NCBI RefSeq assembly: GCF_003241315.1
Contig: NZ_QFOZ01000004.1
Span: 62,001-126,000, forward strand
DNA length: 64,000 bases
Source of the DNA: Lawsonella clevelandensis
Lineage (GTDB): Bacteria > Actinomycetota > Actinomycetes > Mycobacteriales > Mycobacteriaceae
Direction of reading: 5' to 3'
Both the position numbers and the translations under genes were made by a program. The notes beneath the pieces were generated by a model. That model was not told the origin of the DNA. It saw only the letters and a list, made by a program, of their open reading frames with translations, and searched no databases. Below, piece after piece: positions 36,326 to 45,549 of the stretch; the stretch's first letter is position 1; every line of letters starts with the position of its first letter.

Positions 36326-37129
36326 ATGACGTTTGCAGACACCCGCACCCCCGCCCTCGAATTCAATAACGCCTCCTTCACCTACGGCGGACCACCCGTC
36401 CTCACCGGCGTTACCGGCACACTCTACCCCGGCGAAGCCCTCGCCCTCATCGGCCCCAACGGCTCCGGAAAAACCACCCTCCTCTGCGGAATCCTCCGCA
36501 CCGTCACCGTCACCGGCACCATGAAAATCCTCGGCGGACCCGTCACCAAAGTCCGCAAAGGCGCCATCGGCTACGTCCCCCAAGTAGCAGACCTCGACCC
36601 CACCTTCCCCGTCACCGTCCGCCAAGTAGTAGAAATGGGACTCTACGGCGAAGTAGGGTGGCTGGGGCGCATCACCGGCGAACGCCGCAAACGCGTGGAC
36701 CAAGCATTAGACCGCGTTGACATGCTGGGACGCGCCGGGCGCCGCTTCGGCGATCTCTCCGGCGGACAGAAACAGCGCGTTCTGCTTGCCCGCTCCATCG
36801 TTGCCCGGCCAAAACTTATCCTCCTCGACGAGCCCTTCAACGGCCTCGACGAACCCAACCGCCTGAAACTCCTCGACCTCATTCACTCCGTGAAAGCAGA
36901 AGGGGTAGCCGTCGTCGTCTCCACCCACGACATTGTGCTGGCTCAAGAAACGTGCGAGAAAGTTCTCCTGCTGGCCAACCGACAAATCGGCTTCGGGCCA
37001 AAAGAGGAGATTCTGGTGCCCGAGCTCATCGCCGAAGCCTACGGTGGGCACGTACCCGAGGAATACCACGCCTTCGCCGACAGCGCTAAGCCAAAAAAGA
37101 CCAGTGCAGAGGCGGTTAGCAATGGATAG
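36326..37129 (+). CDS. Zinc/manganese ABC transporter ATPase
   Basis: 267 residues. Walker A LIGPNGSGKTT, signature DLSGGQKQRVLLARS and Walker B LILLDEPFNGLDEP are intact. It belongs to the metal-import branch of ABC ATPases (ZnuC/MntA-like). An 8-base overlap with the first permease (ATGGATAG) indicates translational coupling. Confidence 0.92.
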   Translation: MTFADTRTPALEFNNASFTYGGPPVLTGVTGTLYPGEALALIGPNGSGKTTLLCGILRTVTVTGTMKILGGPVTKVRKGAIGYVPQVADLDPTFPVTVRQVVEMGLYGEVGWLGRITGERRKRVDQALDRVDMLGRAGRRFGDLSGGQKQRVLLARSIVARPKLILLDEPFNGLDEPNRLKLLDLIHSVKAEGVAVVVSTHDIVLAQETCEKVLLLANRQIGFGPKEEILVPELIAEAYGGHVPEEYHAFADSAKPKKTSAEAVSNG

Positions 37130-38048
37130 TGCCGTCTCCACCATCATGACGGGCGTGGAAAACTTGCGGATCGCCCTCCAAGACGTGCCCGGGTTCCGGA
37201 CTGTCGCCTCCGCACCCTACATGTTCCGGCCCTTCATCATGCTTGTTTTCCTCGGTATTGCCGCCGGTCTTGTGGGGGTCATCGTGAACCTGCGCTGCAT
37301 GGAATTCAACGCAGAAGCCATGGTGCACTCCGTTTTTCCCGGTATTGTGGCCGGTGCTCTCTACTGGGGAATAGACAACATTGTGCCGAGTGCCGCTATT
37401 GTGGCCGTGATCGTCGCCATCGCCCTCACCTGGCTGGGACGATCCCGACGCATTAACGAAGCCGGCACCGCCATTGTCCTCACCAGTTTCTTCGGCTTCG
37501 GTATTGTCCTCTCCCTCTACAAAGGGGACATGTCCGGGCAGTTGGAGGCCCTCATGTTCGGACGCCTCCTGGAAGTCTCCGACACGCGCCTCGTGCAGTC
37601 CATTCTGGTGTGCCTCATTGCCCTTATTGCCATTGGGGTGTCGTGGCGGGCGCAAATATTCCGCGCCTTCGACCGTGACGGCGCCATGGCTGCCGGCATG
37701 AATGCCACCGCCGTGGACTTCCTGGCCAACGCCGCCATTGCCGCCGTCGTGGTGGCCTCCAGCTCCGCGGTGGGTATTCTGCTGGTCGTCGGCTACCTGG
37801 TGGTGCCGGGTGCGGCAGCCCGCCTAGTGACGCGTCGTATCTCCACCATGGTGCCAGTCGCTATTCTGGTGGGCGTCGCTGGCGGCTGGTTCGGCATGTG
37901 GCTTATGACGGTGGATTCACCCCACCCCATCTCCCCGCAGGCCGCCGTCGCCCTCTCCGTGCTAGCCATCTACGTGCTACTCCTACCCGTGGGGTATGTG
38001 ATGCGGAAGTGTGGCTACTCCGTGCGGAAACGAGGTGCGAAAGCATGA
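37122..38048 (+). CDS. Zinc/manganese ABC transporter permease 1
   Basis: 308 residues from ATG 37122, which overlaps the ATPase stop; a longer frame from 36933 is not needed. About eight helices and the ABC-3 family features (FNAEAMVHSVFPGIVAGALYW, GYLVVPGAAARLVTRR). It overlaps the second permease gene by ATGA (38045-38048). Confidence 0.9.
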   Translation: MDSAVSTIMTGVENLRIALQDVPGFRTVASAPYMFRPFIMLVFLGIAAGLVGVIVNLRCMEFNAEAMVHSVFPGIVAGALYWGIDNIVPSAAIVAVIVAIALTWLGRSRRINEAGTAIVLTSFFGFGIVLSLYKGDMSGQLEALMFGRLLEVSDTRLVQSILVCLIALIAIGVSWRAQIFRAFDRDGAMAAGMNATAVDFLANAAIAAVVVASSSAVGILLVVGYLVVPGAAARLVTRRISTMVPVAILVGVAGGWFGMWLMTVDSPHPISPQAAVALSVLAIYVLLLPVGYVMRKCGYSVRKRGAKA

Positions 38049-38944
38049 ACGCCCTCACTACGCTAGCGGCGGCAGACCTCACCAGTGTTTCCGGCTGGGA
38101 TATTCTCCGCCTTCCTCTCCTCGAAGCCATTCTGGTCGGTGCACTAGGTGGATTGGTGGGATGCCTAGCCGTCCTCCACCAGCGCATTTTCTTCACCGAA
38201 TCCGTCACCCACGCCACCTTCCCCGGCGCAGTCCTAGGGGTTGTGTGTGCGGTACCACTGGTGACCGGCCTGGGCACAGTGGAACGCCACACGGTTCTTT
38301 CCCTGTGTCTTTTCGCGGGCGCCGCCATTATGTGTATCCCCATGGCGTGGCTCATGCATCAGCTGGCCCGCATTCCCGGCCAGTCCTCGCAGGCAGCCGC
38401 CGGTATTGTGCTTACGCTGGGGTTCGCCCTGGGGTATTTCCTGGTGAAATGGTTCCAGCCGCTACCCCTGCGCATTGAGAGTTTCCTTACCGGCTCCGTC
38501 CTCAACGTGCAGGCGGCGGATGTGATAGCTGCGGCAGTTATCCTTCTTATCGCCATTGCTATTACCGCCGCGGAGGGGTGAAAACTCGTCTTTTACGCTT
38601 TTGACCAGTCTGGTTTTCAGGCGGTTGGTCTTTCCGGAGCGCGTGCGGAGGGCGTCATTCTTATGCTGATTGTGGCCACCATTGTGGTGCTCATTCCCGC
38701 CGTCGGCACTATTCTCCCCGTGGCACTTGTGGCCGCCCCCGCGGCCGGGTTGGCCCCCCTTATGAAATCCTGGCGGAGTCTCTTCGTCGCGGCGCCACTC
38801 ACCGGCGCCGCCATCGCACTGCTGGGTGTGGTGGTGAGCGTGTGGTGCGAATTGTCCCCCGGAGGCATGATCGCCGTCATGGCCGGCATTTTCTACCTCA
38901 TCATGATGGTGGTGAAACATAGTATGCGCCGTGTGCGTCGCTAA
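38045..38944 (+). pseudogene. Zinc/manganese ABC transporter permease 2 with an internal TGA
   Basis: From ATG 38045 the ABC-3 permease reads LPLLEAILVGALGGLVGCLAVLHQRIFFTESVTHATFPG and stops at TGA 38579-38581 after AAEG. The same frame then continues KLVFYAFDQSGFQAVGLS and the expected C-terminal helices to TAA 38944. A tryptophan (TGG) is the natural residue at the TGA, so a G to A change would explain it. The full product would be 299 residues. The import complex may be impaired, or permease 1 may act as a homodimer, or the base may be an error. Confidence 0.8.
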
Positions 38945-39048
38945 CTGTGTGCACGAAGATGCTTAGGCTATGTTGCTTTTTTCACCGTGCGCCTAATAAA
39001 CTTGCACCCAGTGTTCATGTGTTTTTCACAGTTCACACAATTTAACTT

Positions 39049-39135
39049 GGAGGCGTGCCAGAGCGGCCGAATGGGGCTCCCTGCTAAGGAGTTGACCCCC
39101 TGCGGGGTCCGGAGGTTCAAATCCTCTCGCCTCCG
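39049..39135 (+). tRNA. tRNA-Ser(GCU)
   Basis: GGAGGCG pairs with CGCCTCC; anticodon GCT in the loop CTGCTAA; long variable arm GACCCCCTGCGGGGTC; T-loop GGTTCAAATCC. CCA not encoded. Confidence 0.95.
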
Positions 39136-39143
39136 CGGTTACC

Positions 39144-39176
39144 ACACCCCCGACTGTTTACCGCAGTCGGGGGTGT
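39144..39176 (+). terminator. Terminator after tRNA-Ser(GCU)
   Basis: ACACCCCCGACTG pairs perfectly with CAGTCGGGGGTGT around TTTACCG; TCGTCTAT follows. Confidence 0.85.
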
Positions 39177-39385
39177 TCGTCTATATCGGTATGGTCAGCC
39201 GTGCCGTTATCCCACGCGTTCTTGTTGGCACCCCATGCGCTGTCTTATATGTCACCCAAACAGTTATCACCAGGCAAATCCCAGTTTACGGGCCTGTTCA
39301 CAGCAGCTAACGGTTAAGCAATTTTGCATCAGCACAAAATACGCATATACTTTTTCTTGCTGCACATGCTGCTGCATCGCAGTGG

Positions 39386-39458
39386 GCGCCCGTAGCTCAA
39401 CGGATAGAGCATCTGACTACGGATCAGAAGGTTGGGGGTTCGAATCCCTTCGGGCGCA
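39386..39458 (+). tRNA. tRNA-Arg(ACG)
   Basis: GCGCCCG pairs with CGGGCGC; anticodon ACG in the loop CTACGGA between TCTGA and TCAGA; T-loop GGTTCGAATCC. The first A should be edited to inosine by TadA, encoded about 5.5 kb downstream. Confidence 0.95.
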
Positions 39459-39463
39459 CAAAC

Positions 39464-39511
39464 GAAAACCCTGGTACTAAAGCGAAACGCTAAGTACCAG
39501 GGTTTTCTTTA
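39464..39511 (+). terminator. Terminator after tRNA-Arg(ACG)
   Basis: GAAAACCCTGGTACT pairs with AGTACCAGGGTTTTC and TTTAT follows; a strong intrinsic terminator. Confidence 0.88.
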
Positions 39512-39713
39512 TATATAAAACTTTTTACCAATTGGTACACTGTGAGTGAGGACGGTAGAAGCCTCTGGCTCACAGCTACGTGAATTTTATAAGGCTTAGG
39601 CGACGCGTCGTAAAAGGCGCGTCGCCTCTTATATGTCTTTACAGTCGCATATCGTTTGCCTTTTTCAGAACTGTTCTCAAGTACAGTCGACATTCTGCGG
39701 TAGGTTTACCTCT

Positions 39714-40553
39714 ATGAGTATCTTCAACCTGGATGCGAAGCAGGCCAGTGCGACGTTTGATAGCCGTAGGAATACGGTCACTATTACGCATGAGGATTCT
39801 CTGAAGAATGGGGGGAAGCCGTTAGAGATTCCGGTGGGGGCGTTGCGGAGTGTGACGTGGGGGAGAACTCCGCGGCAGGGGAGGGAGCGGCTCACGTCGC
39901 TAACGTTTGTTTTTCGCCGGCCGCGGCGTGGAATACCAAGAAGAATGCAGGTGGGGCGTATGCGGGCCGTCACCACCCGCACCAATATGGAGTTTGTGGA
40001 GAAACTGCAGGACGCTATCGCCCATACGCAGCCTAATGAGGATTGGCAGCCGGAGGTGGATTACGCCACGCTGGCGCGGGTGAAGCAGCGCACAGTGTGG
40101 GCGAATACTCTTGTGTCGGTGCTGGTGGTGGCGGTAGTGACGGCGGGTATTGTGCTGGGGGTGCAGGCCGGGCATCGTGGCGACCATAGCGACACTGGCT
40201 CAGGGCATGGCGCGGATAGTAGCGCCGCGGGGAACGGCAGTACAAGCAGCAGTAACGGGGGAGACGCGGGGAGTATTGTGGGGGATCTTTCGCCCGATGC
40301 TATTGCAAAGCTACCCGAGGCGAAGCGGGTGGAGCTTTTCCATGAGTATTTGTTGACGTTAGGGATTGATGGATCCCAGCAGGATGAGGTAAGTACTGCG
40401 CGGGCAGTGTGTCAACAGTTCGATAGCGGGTACACGTTCGACCATATTGCTGTCGCATTATTGAATGTTGATAATGGCATGACGGCGCAGCAGAAGGGTC
40501 AGTTTATTAGCGCGTCGGTAACGTGGTGGTGCCCACAGTATGCGGATTTTTAG
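39714..40553 (+). CDS. DUF732-domain single-pass membrane protein
   Basis: 279 residues from ATG 39714 (the frame from 39633 adds an implausible leader). N-terminal PH-like cytoplasmic region (DSRRNTVTITHED; IPVGALRSVTWG), one helix (TLVSVLVVAVVTAGIVLGV, about residues 130-150), a Ser/Gly/Asp linker and a C-terminal DUF732 domain (HEYLLTLGI, ARAVCQQFDSGYTFDHIAVAL, SASVTWWCPQY) with the two typical cysteines. DUF732 domains are exported in mycobacteria and relatives; their role is unknown. Confidence 0.82.
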   Translation: MSIFNLDAKQASATFDSRRNTVTITHEDSLKNGGKPLEIPVGALRSVTWGRTPRQGRERLTSLTFVFRRPRRGIPRRMQVGRMRAVTTRTNMEFVEKLQDAIAHTQPNEDWQPEVDYATLARVKQRTVWANTLVSVLVVAVVTAGIVLGVQAGHRGDHSDTGSGHGADSSAAGNGSTSSSNGGDAGSIVGDLSPDAIAKLPEAKRVELFHEYLLTLGIDGSQQDEVSTARAVCQQFDSGYTFDHIAVALLNVDNGMTAQQKGQFISASVTWWCPQYADF

Positions 40554-40661
40554 GCCCCTGTCATTACTTTTTGGTGTGTGACCATCGCTTTTTAGTGGTT
40601 GGCGTCACTAATGCAGCGTGTGTGTAAACCACAACCTGGTCGTTTGAATAGGAAGATACGG

Positions 40662-40747
40662 GGGCGGTATGTACACTCATACGTGGGTAGAGAATATAGC
40701 TTCTCACTACCCACACAGGCTACCGCCCTTTGAGTGTTTCGGGCGGT
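40662..40747 (+). promoter_or_regulatory. Candidate RNA switch with mutually exclusive hairpins
   Basis: TACCGCCC (40721-40728) can pair upstream with GGGCGGTA (40662-40669), enclosing a second stem GTGGGTAG/CTACCCAC (40683-40690 with 40707-40714), or downstream with GGGCGGT (40741-40747) across a short loop. The choice between two stems sharing one strand is the layout of attenuators and riboswitches. No known riboswitch consensus is recognised. Confidence 0.45.
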
Positions 40748-40828
40748 GAAGTGACTGTGACGTTGCGTGGCGGATGGGAGATCGCCACGGTATAAGAGAA
40801 CGTCAATTGTGTACAGTCGCTTACGTGA

Positions 40829-40884
40829 AGAGGCCGGGAACGATACATGCAGAAGCGAGTAGGTATCGTCTCCGGCCTCTTTTA
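40829..40884 (+). terminator. Strong terminator ending a non-coding transcript upstream of marR
   Basis: AGAGGCCGG/CCGGCCTCT with an inner ACGATAC/GTATCGT stem and TTTTATT after it. It lies upstream of the MarR operator, so it ends RNA coming from the hairpin-rich spacer, not from marR. Confidence 0.85.
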
Positions 40885-40898
40885 TTAACTTCCCCTTA

Positions 40899-40923
40899 AC
40901 TTGTATTCATTCTGAATACAAGT
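40899..40923 (+). promoter_or_regulatory. Perfect 11-bp palindrome, probable MarR operator
   Basis: ACTTGTATTCA-TTC-TGAATACAAGT lies 15 bases before the marR start and is followed by TATAAAG. A site here would block the promoter of the marR-MFS operon. Confidence 0.8.
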
Positions 40924-40938
40924 ATAAAGTGGGGGCGT

Positions 40939-41589
40939 ATGAGTGAGACACCTGAGATACCCGAGAAGACTGACATACCTACGACATCTGACATTCCTAC
41001 GAGATCTGACACAGTTGAGACCTCTGACGCAGTCGAGATAACCGATACCCTCGAAAATCGAGAATCAATTACGACACTCGTCGCAGAGATCGCTCGACTC
41101 ACTCGCACTTACCGGCGTATCGCCATCGCCATCAGCACCTCATCTGGCTTGGGCTGCACCGAATTCGGTATCCTCTGGCACCTCAAACAACAAGAGGACA
41201 GCGCCGCTTCAACAGCTGTTTCAACAGCCGCGGAACCCCACACCAGTACGGGCGGTATTCGCATTAACGACATCGCCACTATCCTGCACCTCAGCCAGTC
41301 TGTTATTTCCCGGCAGGTCGCAGGCCTTGAAGAACGTGGACTCACCTCCCGCACTCCCGACCCCCAGGACGCCCGCGCCACCCTCATTACCCTCAGTGAC
41401 AAAGGCCGGAATACTCTCGCTGACGTCATGAAACAACACTCCATCTTCACTAAAGAAGCCCTTAAAGAATGGAGCGACAACGATATTGAGCACGCCGCGC
41501 ACCTACTAGAACGCCTCAGTATAGATATGCGTGACAAGCTCCTCCACCAACCCACCCTACGAGCCGACGAAGGAGGAAAAGAACAGTAG
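40939..41589 (+). CDS. MarR family transcriptional regulator
   Basis: 216 residues. The first 40 residues are an acidic Thr/Asp/Ile repeat-like tail (TDIPTTSDIPTRSD). Winged helix in the middle (GIRINDIATILHLSQSVISRQVAGLEERGLTSRTPDPQDARATLITLSDKG) is standard MarR. A Ser/Thr/Ala insert (DSAASTAVSTAAEPH) lies before the recognition region. The stop TAG overlaps the GTG start of the efflux pump by one base, so the two are one operon, and the perfect palindrome upstream is the likely operator. Confidence 0.92.
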   Translation: MSETPEIPEKTDIPTTSDIPTRSDTVETSDAVEITDTLENRESITTLVAEIARLTRTYRRIAIAISTSSGLGCTEFGILWHLKQQEDSAASTAVSTAAEPHTSTGGIRINDIATILHLSQSVISRQVAGLEERGLTSRTPDPQDARATLITLSDKGRNTLADVMKQHSIFTKEALKEWSDNDIEHAAHLLERLSIDMRDKLLHQPTLRADEGGKEQ

Positions 41590-43460
41590 TGAACACCACC
41601 ACTAAAGAAGATAAAAAAGCACGCCGCCGCGAAGTGCTCCAAGCACTCATCGGTGTGATGGTCGGCGTTTTCGTCGCCATGACATCCCTCACCATTGTGG
41701 GAACATCACTCCCCACCATGATTAAGGAACTACACGGTTCCCAAACCATGTACACGTGGGTCATTACCGCCAGCATGCTCTCCTCCACCATCGCCACCAT
41801 CATCGCCGGCAAACTCGCTGACCAATTCCACAAAAAACACCTCCTGATGGCTGGCTTCGCCCTCTTCGCCTTCGGCTCCCTCCTCTCCGGATTCGCCTGG
41901 AACACGGGCGCCCTCATCGGCTTCCGCATCGTGCAGGGCCTCGGACTGGGCCTCCAAATGTCCCTCTCCCAGGTTGTTATCGCCACCGTCACCAGCCCCC
42001 GCGAACGCGGCCAATACAACGGCTACCTGGGTGCTGTCATCGCCTTCGCCACTGTCGCAGGACCAGTTTTCGGAGGTTTCATTGTGGACCTCATGGGCTG
42101 GCGCTGGTGCTTCTGGATTGGCGTCCCCTTCACCGTCATCGCCATGATCGTCGTCCAGCTAAAACTGAAAGTTCCACCCGCCCCCAAGCGCACACCCAAA
42201 GTGGACTATCTGGGCGCCGCCCTCATCACCATCAGCGTTATCCTCTTCATGCTGTGGATGTCCGAAGCCTCCAAGAAAGCCTCCCCTGCCACCTGGCAAT
42301 TCTGGGTACCCCTCGTCCTCGCCATCGTTATTGGGGTAGGGTTCGCCTTCTGGGAACGGAAGGCCGCCGAACCGATCATCCCCTATAAAGTCCTCAATAA
42401 CCGCATTACCAAACTGGCTATCGCCGTCTCCATCGTTCTCGGTATCTCGCAGAACTCCGTCAGTATCTTCATGGGCCAGTACTTCCAGATGGGCCGCGGC
42501 TACACCCCCACCCACTCCGGACTAGCCCTGCTCCCCATCGCTTTTGGCTCCCTCATCGCCTCCACCGTATCCGGACTTATCGTCTCCTCCCACGGCAAAT
42601 GGAAACCCTCCGTCACCATCGGCATTGGCACCATGATGGTGGGAACCATCATCATGATGTTCTGCGACGCCACCACCCCCTACTGGTACATTTGCCTCGG
42701 CCTGGCCCTCATCGGCATTGGCCAAGGCGCCTCCATGCAGAACCTTGTTCTGGCCGTCCAAAACACCGTCGCCTACAAGGACATTGGCGCCTCCACCGCT
42801 GTTGTCACCTTCTCCCGCTCCATGGGCGGTACCATCGGCCTGCAGATCCTAGGCGCATTCTTCAACCGCAGCCTCACCCGCCATGTCACCGCCGGCGCTC
42901 ACGACCTTATTCGGCACGGAATTGACGCGAAGCAACTCACCGAACTCTCTCACATTGGGGACCTCTCCATCCTCTCCTCCGGAGACGAAGTAGCCCACAT
43001 GGTGATGAACTCCTACGGGAACTCCATCAAAGTCATCTTCATCTGCATTGGCATTGTTTCTATCCTTGCTTTCGTGGGTGTCCTCTGCATGCACTCCACC
43101 GTGCTACGCGACTCCATTGACCTCGACACGTCCGAGGGCAACGCTGGCACAGCTGCTAATGCCCCTAGTGCTGGGACTGGCAGTGTTCGATCTGGTAGTG
43201 CTGAGCCCGACCGTGCCGCTTCTGCCGGTGCTGTTCCTGGCAGTGCTGGGTCTGACAATGCTGTGTCTGACAGCGCTGGGTCTAGCGGTGCTAGCGTGCC
43301 GCTTCTCCGCACGGCTGACCGCGACGACCTTCACCCCATGGATCTGGGAGAAATCTGGGATCTGGGGGACAATGTTCGCCTGCAACGCGTCTACAGCCCC
43401 GGCACAGCGCCAGCCAGTGTCGCCCCGAACGACACAACTCTGAACGACACAACTCCCTAG
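41589..43460 (+). CDS. DHA2 family (14-helix) MFS drug efflux transporter
   Basis: 623 residues; GTG start with AAGGAGG upstream. Fourteen predicted helices, motif A-like GKLADQFHKKHLLMAG, and the DHA2 signature in VTSPRERGQYNGYLGAVIAFATVAGPVFGG (motif C). Such pumps export drugs or lipids with proton exchange. A Ser/Gly/Ala tail of about 60 residues (NAPSAGTGSVRSGSAEPDRA) follows the last helix. Control by the adjacent MarR protein is expected. Confidence 0.92.
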   Translation: MNTTTKEDKKARRREVLQALIGVMVGVFVAMTSLTIVGTSLPTMIKELHGSQTMYTWVITASMLSSTIATIIAGKLADQFHKKHLLMAGFALFAFGSLLSGFAWNTGALIGFRIVQGLGLGLQMSLSQVVIATVTSPRERGQYNGYLGAVIAFATVAGPVFGGFIVDLMGWRWCFWIGVPFTVIAMIVVQLKLKVPPAPKRTPKVDYLGAALITISVILFMLWMSEASKKASPATWQFWVPLVLAIVIGVGFAFWERKAAEPIIPYKVLNNRITKLAIAVSIVLGISQNSVSIFMGQYFQMGRGYTPTHSGLALLPIAFGSLIASTVSGLIVSSHGKWKPSVTIGIGTMMVGTIIMMFCDATTPYWYICLGLALIGIGQGASMQNLVLAVQNTVAYKDIGASTAVVTFSRSMGGTIGLQILGAFFNRSLTRHVTAGAHDLIRHGIDAKQLTELSHIGDLSILSSGDEVAHMVMNSYGNSIKVIFICIGIVSILAFVGVLCMHSTVLRDSIDLDTSEGNAGTAANAPSAGTGSVRSGSAEPDRAASAGAVPGSAGSDNAVSDSAGSSGASVPLLRTADRDDLHPMDLGEIWDLGDNVRLQRVYSPGTAPASVAPNDTTLNDTTP

Positions 43461-43492
43461 CGGGCTAGCTCAGCTTAGTGGGCTAGCCCAGA

Positions 43493-44410
43493 CTAGCGGC
43501 CCAGCTCGTTCATAACCGTGCGATAACGCTGGTGCGCGGCATACCCTGCCTCCACCAGCGTTTCGCATGTCCCCTCCGTGGACAGCTCCCGGTAACTCTG
43601 CTGCAAAAGGCCAATAGTTTCCGCCAGCACGGGCAGAACCGCGTCCCGATTCCCCTCACACATAGCACGCACCAGGGCCGGCGCGGAGCCCGCCACCCGC
43701 GTCCCATCTCGGAACGACCCCGCCGATAGCCGCAACGCCGTATCCCCGCCCCCCACGGACTCCGTCACCGCCGCCACAGACAATGCCTCCGCCACCAAAT
43801 GCGGCACATGAGAAATACAGGCCACCGCCCCATCGTGGGACACCGGATCCGTCTCCACCACCACACTGCCGGCAGCCACCGCAATATCACGAACCCGCGC
43901 GGTAACATCATCCGCCCCACCTGTCATAACCACCCAGGTGGCGTTTTCAAACAAGGCCGGATCGGTTGCCCCCCAACCAGAATTCTCCGTTCCCGCCATC
44001 GGATGCGACCCCACATAGGTGGCGGCCAACCCCGCCTCCTGCACTATCCGCAGCACCTCCACTTTCACCGACACCACATCGGTGAGGGGGCACTGCGGCG
44101 CATGCGCGGCAATCTGGGACACAATATCGCGCAGAGCGAACAAGGGCACCGCCATCACAATAAGCGCATTCTCCCGCGCCGCCCGCTGCAAAGTAGCGGA
44201 TAGATCACCGGACACATCCATGCCGTCAGCCGCCGCTTGCTGCACAGTAGAGGCACTCCGGTTCCACCCAAAAGCGGGGTAGCCGGCTGCCGTCAATCTC
44301 CGTAACAGAGACCCGCCGATAAGGCCTAAACCCACAATGCACACGGGCTGTGATACAGACTTCTCTGCAAGGGACTGACAATTTGAATTCATGTAGCTAC
44401 CGTATGTCAT
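43493..44410 (-). CDS. tyrA: Prephenate dehydrogenase
   Basis: 305 residues; converts prephenate to 4-hydroxyphenylpyruvate (tyrosine synthesis). NAD-binding VCIVGLGLIGGSLLRRL at about residues 23-39, VMAVPLFAL, and VGSHPMAGTENSGWGA with the catalytic histidine and substrate-binding residues. Either ATG 44410 or ATG 44392 could start it; the former abuts the divergent ATG at 44411. The same gene order (tyrA, partner, tadA) is found in mycobacteria. Confidence 0.93.
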   Translation of the reverse strand: MTYGSYMNSNCQSLAEKSVSQPVCIVGLGLIGGSLLRRLTAAGYPAFGWNRSASTVQQAAADGMDVSGDLSATLQRAARENALIVMAVPLFALRDIVSQIAAHAPQCPLTDVVSVKVEVLRIVQEAGLAATYVGSHPMAGTENSGWGATDPALFENATWVVMTGGADDVTARVRDIAVAAGSVVVETDPVSHDGAVACISHVPHLVAEALSVAAVTESVGGGDTALRLSAGSFRDGTRVAGSAPALVRAMCEGNRDAVLPVLAETIGLLQQSYRELSTEGTCETLVEAGYAAHQRYRTVMNELGR

Positions 44411-44977
44411 ATGGATACGAAATACCCGCAGAAGAACCGTCTCCAGAACAATTATGAGGATTTGCGGAACTTGAAGCCTACCGGGGCGAACCCCCCAGAT
44501 GACTCCACCTCCGCACCCACATACGCCCTGGCCGTGGCGCGCCCAGACAACATTTGGCGCGTTACCCGCCTATCTGCTGACGCATGGGAAAATTTCGCCT
44601 GCTTTGACAAGGATATTCGCAGTATCCGTACAGAAGGCGTCAATTTCGGTATCCTCAACCGGGCCTGCGAGTACTTCATTATCGTGCGGCCCGGACCAAA
44701 GGGAACAAAACTTTTCGTCAGCGACCTCGATGCCGCCCTCGACGACAATTTCGTCATAGACGCCTTGGAGGAACGCGGTTACGACACGGAAATGGGAGAG
44801 GACTGGGAAGGTTCCTGGGGTATAGGCGACTTCAGCATTCTGGAAGACATAGGCCTGCCGGAGTCAGTATTAAGCGTCATTGTGGACGATGACGAAAGCT
44901 GGGCCGACGACCAGATCATGGAAATCGCGGAAACACTCGGGTTCGATGAAGAACTGGAGCAGGCGGTCGAATACTAG
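44411..44977 (+). CDS. tRNA adenosine deaminase-associated protein (Rv3753c-like)
   Basis: 188 residues, acidic. The conserved core YALAVARPDNIWRVTRLSADAWENF, EGVNFGILNRACEYFIIVRPGP, LFVSDLDAALDDNFVIDAL and a strongly acidic C terminus identify an actinobacterial family always next to tadA. It overlaps tadA by one base (TAGTG), so they are coupled. Its molecular role is unproven. Start ATG 44411 is back to back with tyrA's ATG (CATATG), so the true start of one of them may be internal. Confidence 0.85.
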   Translation: MDTKYPQKNRLQNNYEDLRNLKPTGANPPDDSTSAPTYALAVARPDNIWRVTRLSADAWENFACFDKDIRSIRTEGVNFGILNRACEYFIIVRPGPKGTKLFVSDLDAALDDNFVIDALEERGYDTEMGEDWEGSWGIGDFSILEDIGLPESVLSVIVDDDESWADDQIMEIAETLGFDEELEQAVEY

Positions 44978-45495
44978 TGCCCATTATTGGTGCTGGCCTG
45001 CCACAACCCACCCACGTCGCCACAAATGAAGCCCTCATGCGCCGGGCCCTGGCCCTCCTCGTGGACAGTGACGGCCACGACGTACGCCCTGCCGACTGCC
45101 AAGCTGACGTTCCCGTAGCCGCTCTCATCGTCGACCCACAGGGGCGGATCGTGGCGGAGGCCGTCAACCGGAGGGAAGCCGACGGGGACCCCACCGCCCA
45201 CGCGGAAGTACTGGCCTTGCGTGCCGCCGCGAAGATTGTAGGGGACGGCTGGCGGCTGGAGGGCTGCACCCTGGTCGTCACACTAGAACCTTGCACGATG
45301 TGTGCCGGGGCCGCGGTAGGGGCCCGCATCAAACGCATCGTCTTCGGTGCCTGGGAGCCGAAAACGGGAGGGTGTGGATCCCTCGTCGATATTCCGCGCG
45401 CGCCGGGCGCCACCTACACACCGGAGGTTGTGGGAGGAGTACTAGAGGAGCAGTGTGCCGCCGTCCTGGAGACGTTTTTCCAGGAGAAACGTTAG
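44977..45495 (+). CDS. tadA: tRNA-specific adenosine deaminase
   Basis: 172 residues from GTG. Edits A34 to inosine in tRNA-Arg(ACG), which is encoded in this window. Zinc-deaminase motifs: HAE in PTAHAEVLAL and PCTMC in LEPCTMCAGA; the rest (ARIKRIVFGAWEPKTGGCGSL) is standard. It is coupled to the upstream partner. Confidence 0.93.
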   Translation: MPIIGAGLPQPTHVATNEALMRRALALLVDSDGHDVRPADCQADVPVAALIVDPQGRIVAEAVNRREADGDPTAHAEVLALRAAAKIVGDGWRLEGCTLVVTLEPCTMCAGAAVGARIKRIVFGAWEPKTGGCGSLVDIPRAPGATYTPEVVGGVLEEQCAAVLETFFQEKR

Positions 45496-45549
45496 CCGGT
45501 GGCCGCGCTGGCTTTCCTCTTTGCCCATAATTCACGTATAGTTTTCCCC

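Larger units (their letters stand above)
40554..40938 (+). other. 385-base intergenic region rich in hairpins
   Basis: No credible ORF. It contains alternative hairpins (40662-40747), a CGTGGCG/CGCCACG hairpin (40766-40789) directly before TATAAG, a strong terminator (40829-40884) and the MarR palindrome (40899-40923). The parts are listed separately. Confidence 0.7.

Noticed and set aside
38987..39310. 107-residue plus-strand frame
   Set aside because: It runs through tRNA-Ser(GCU) and its terminator.
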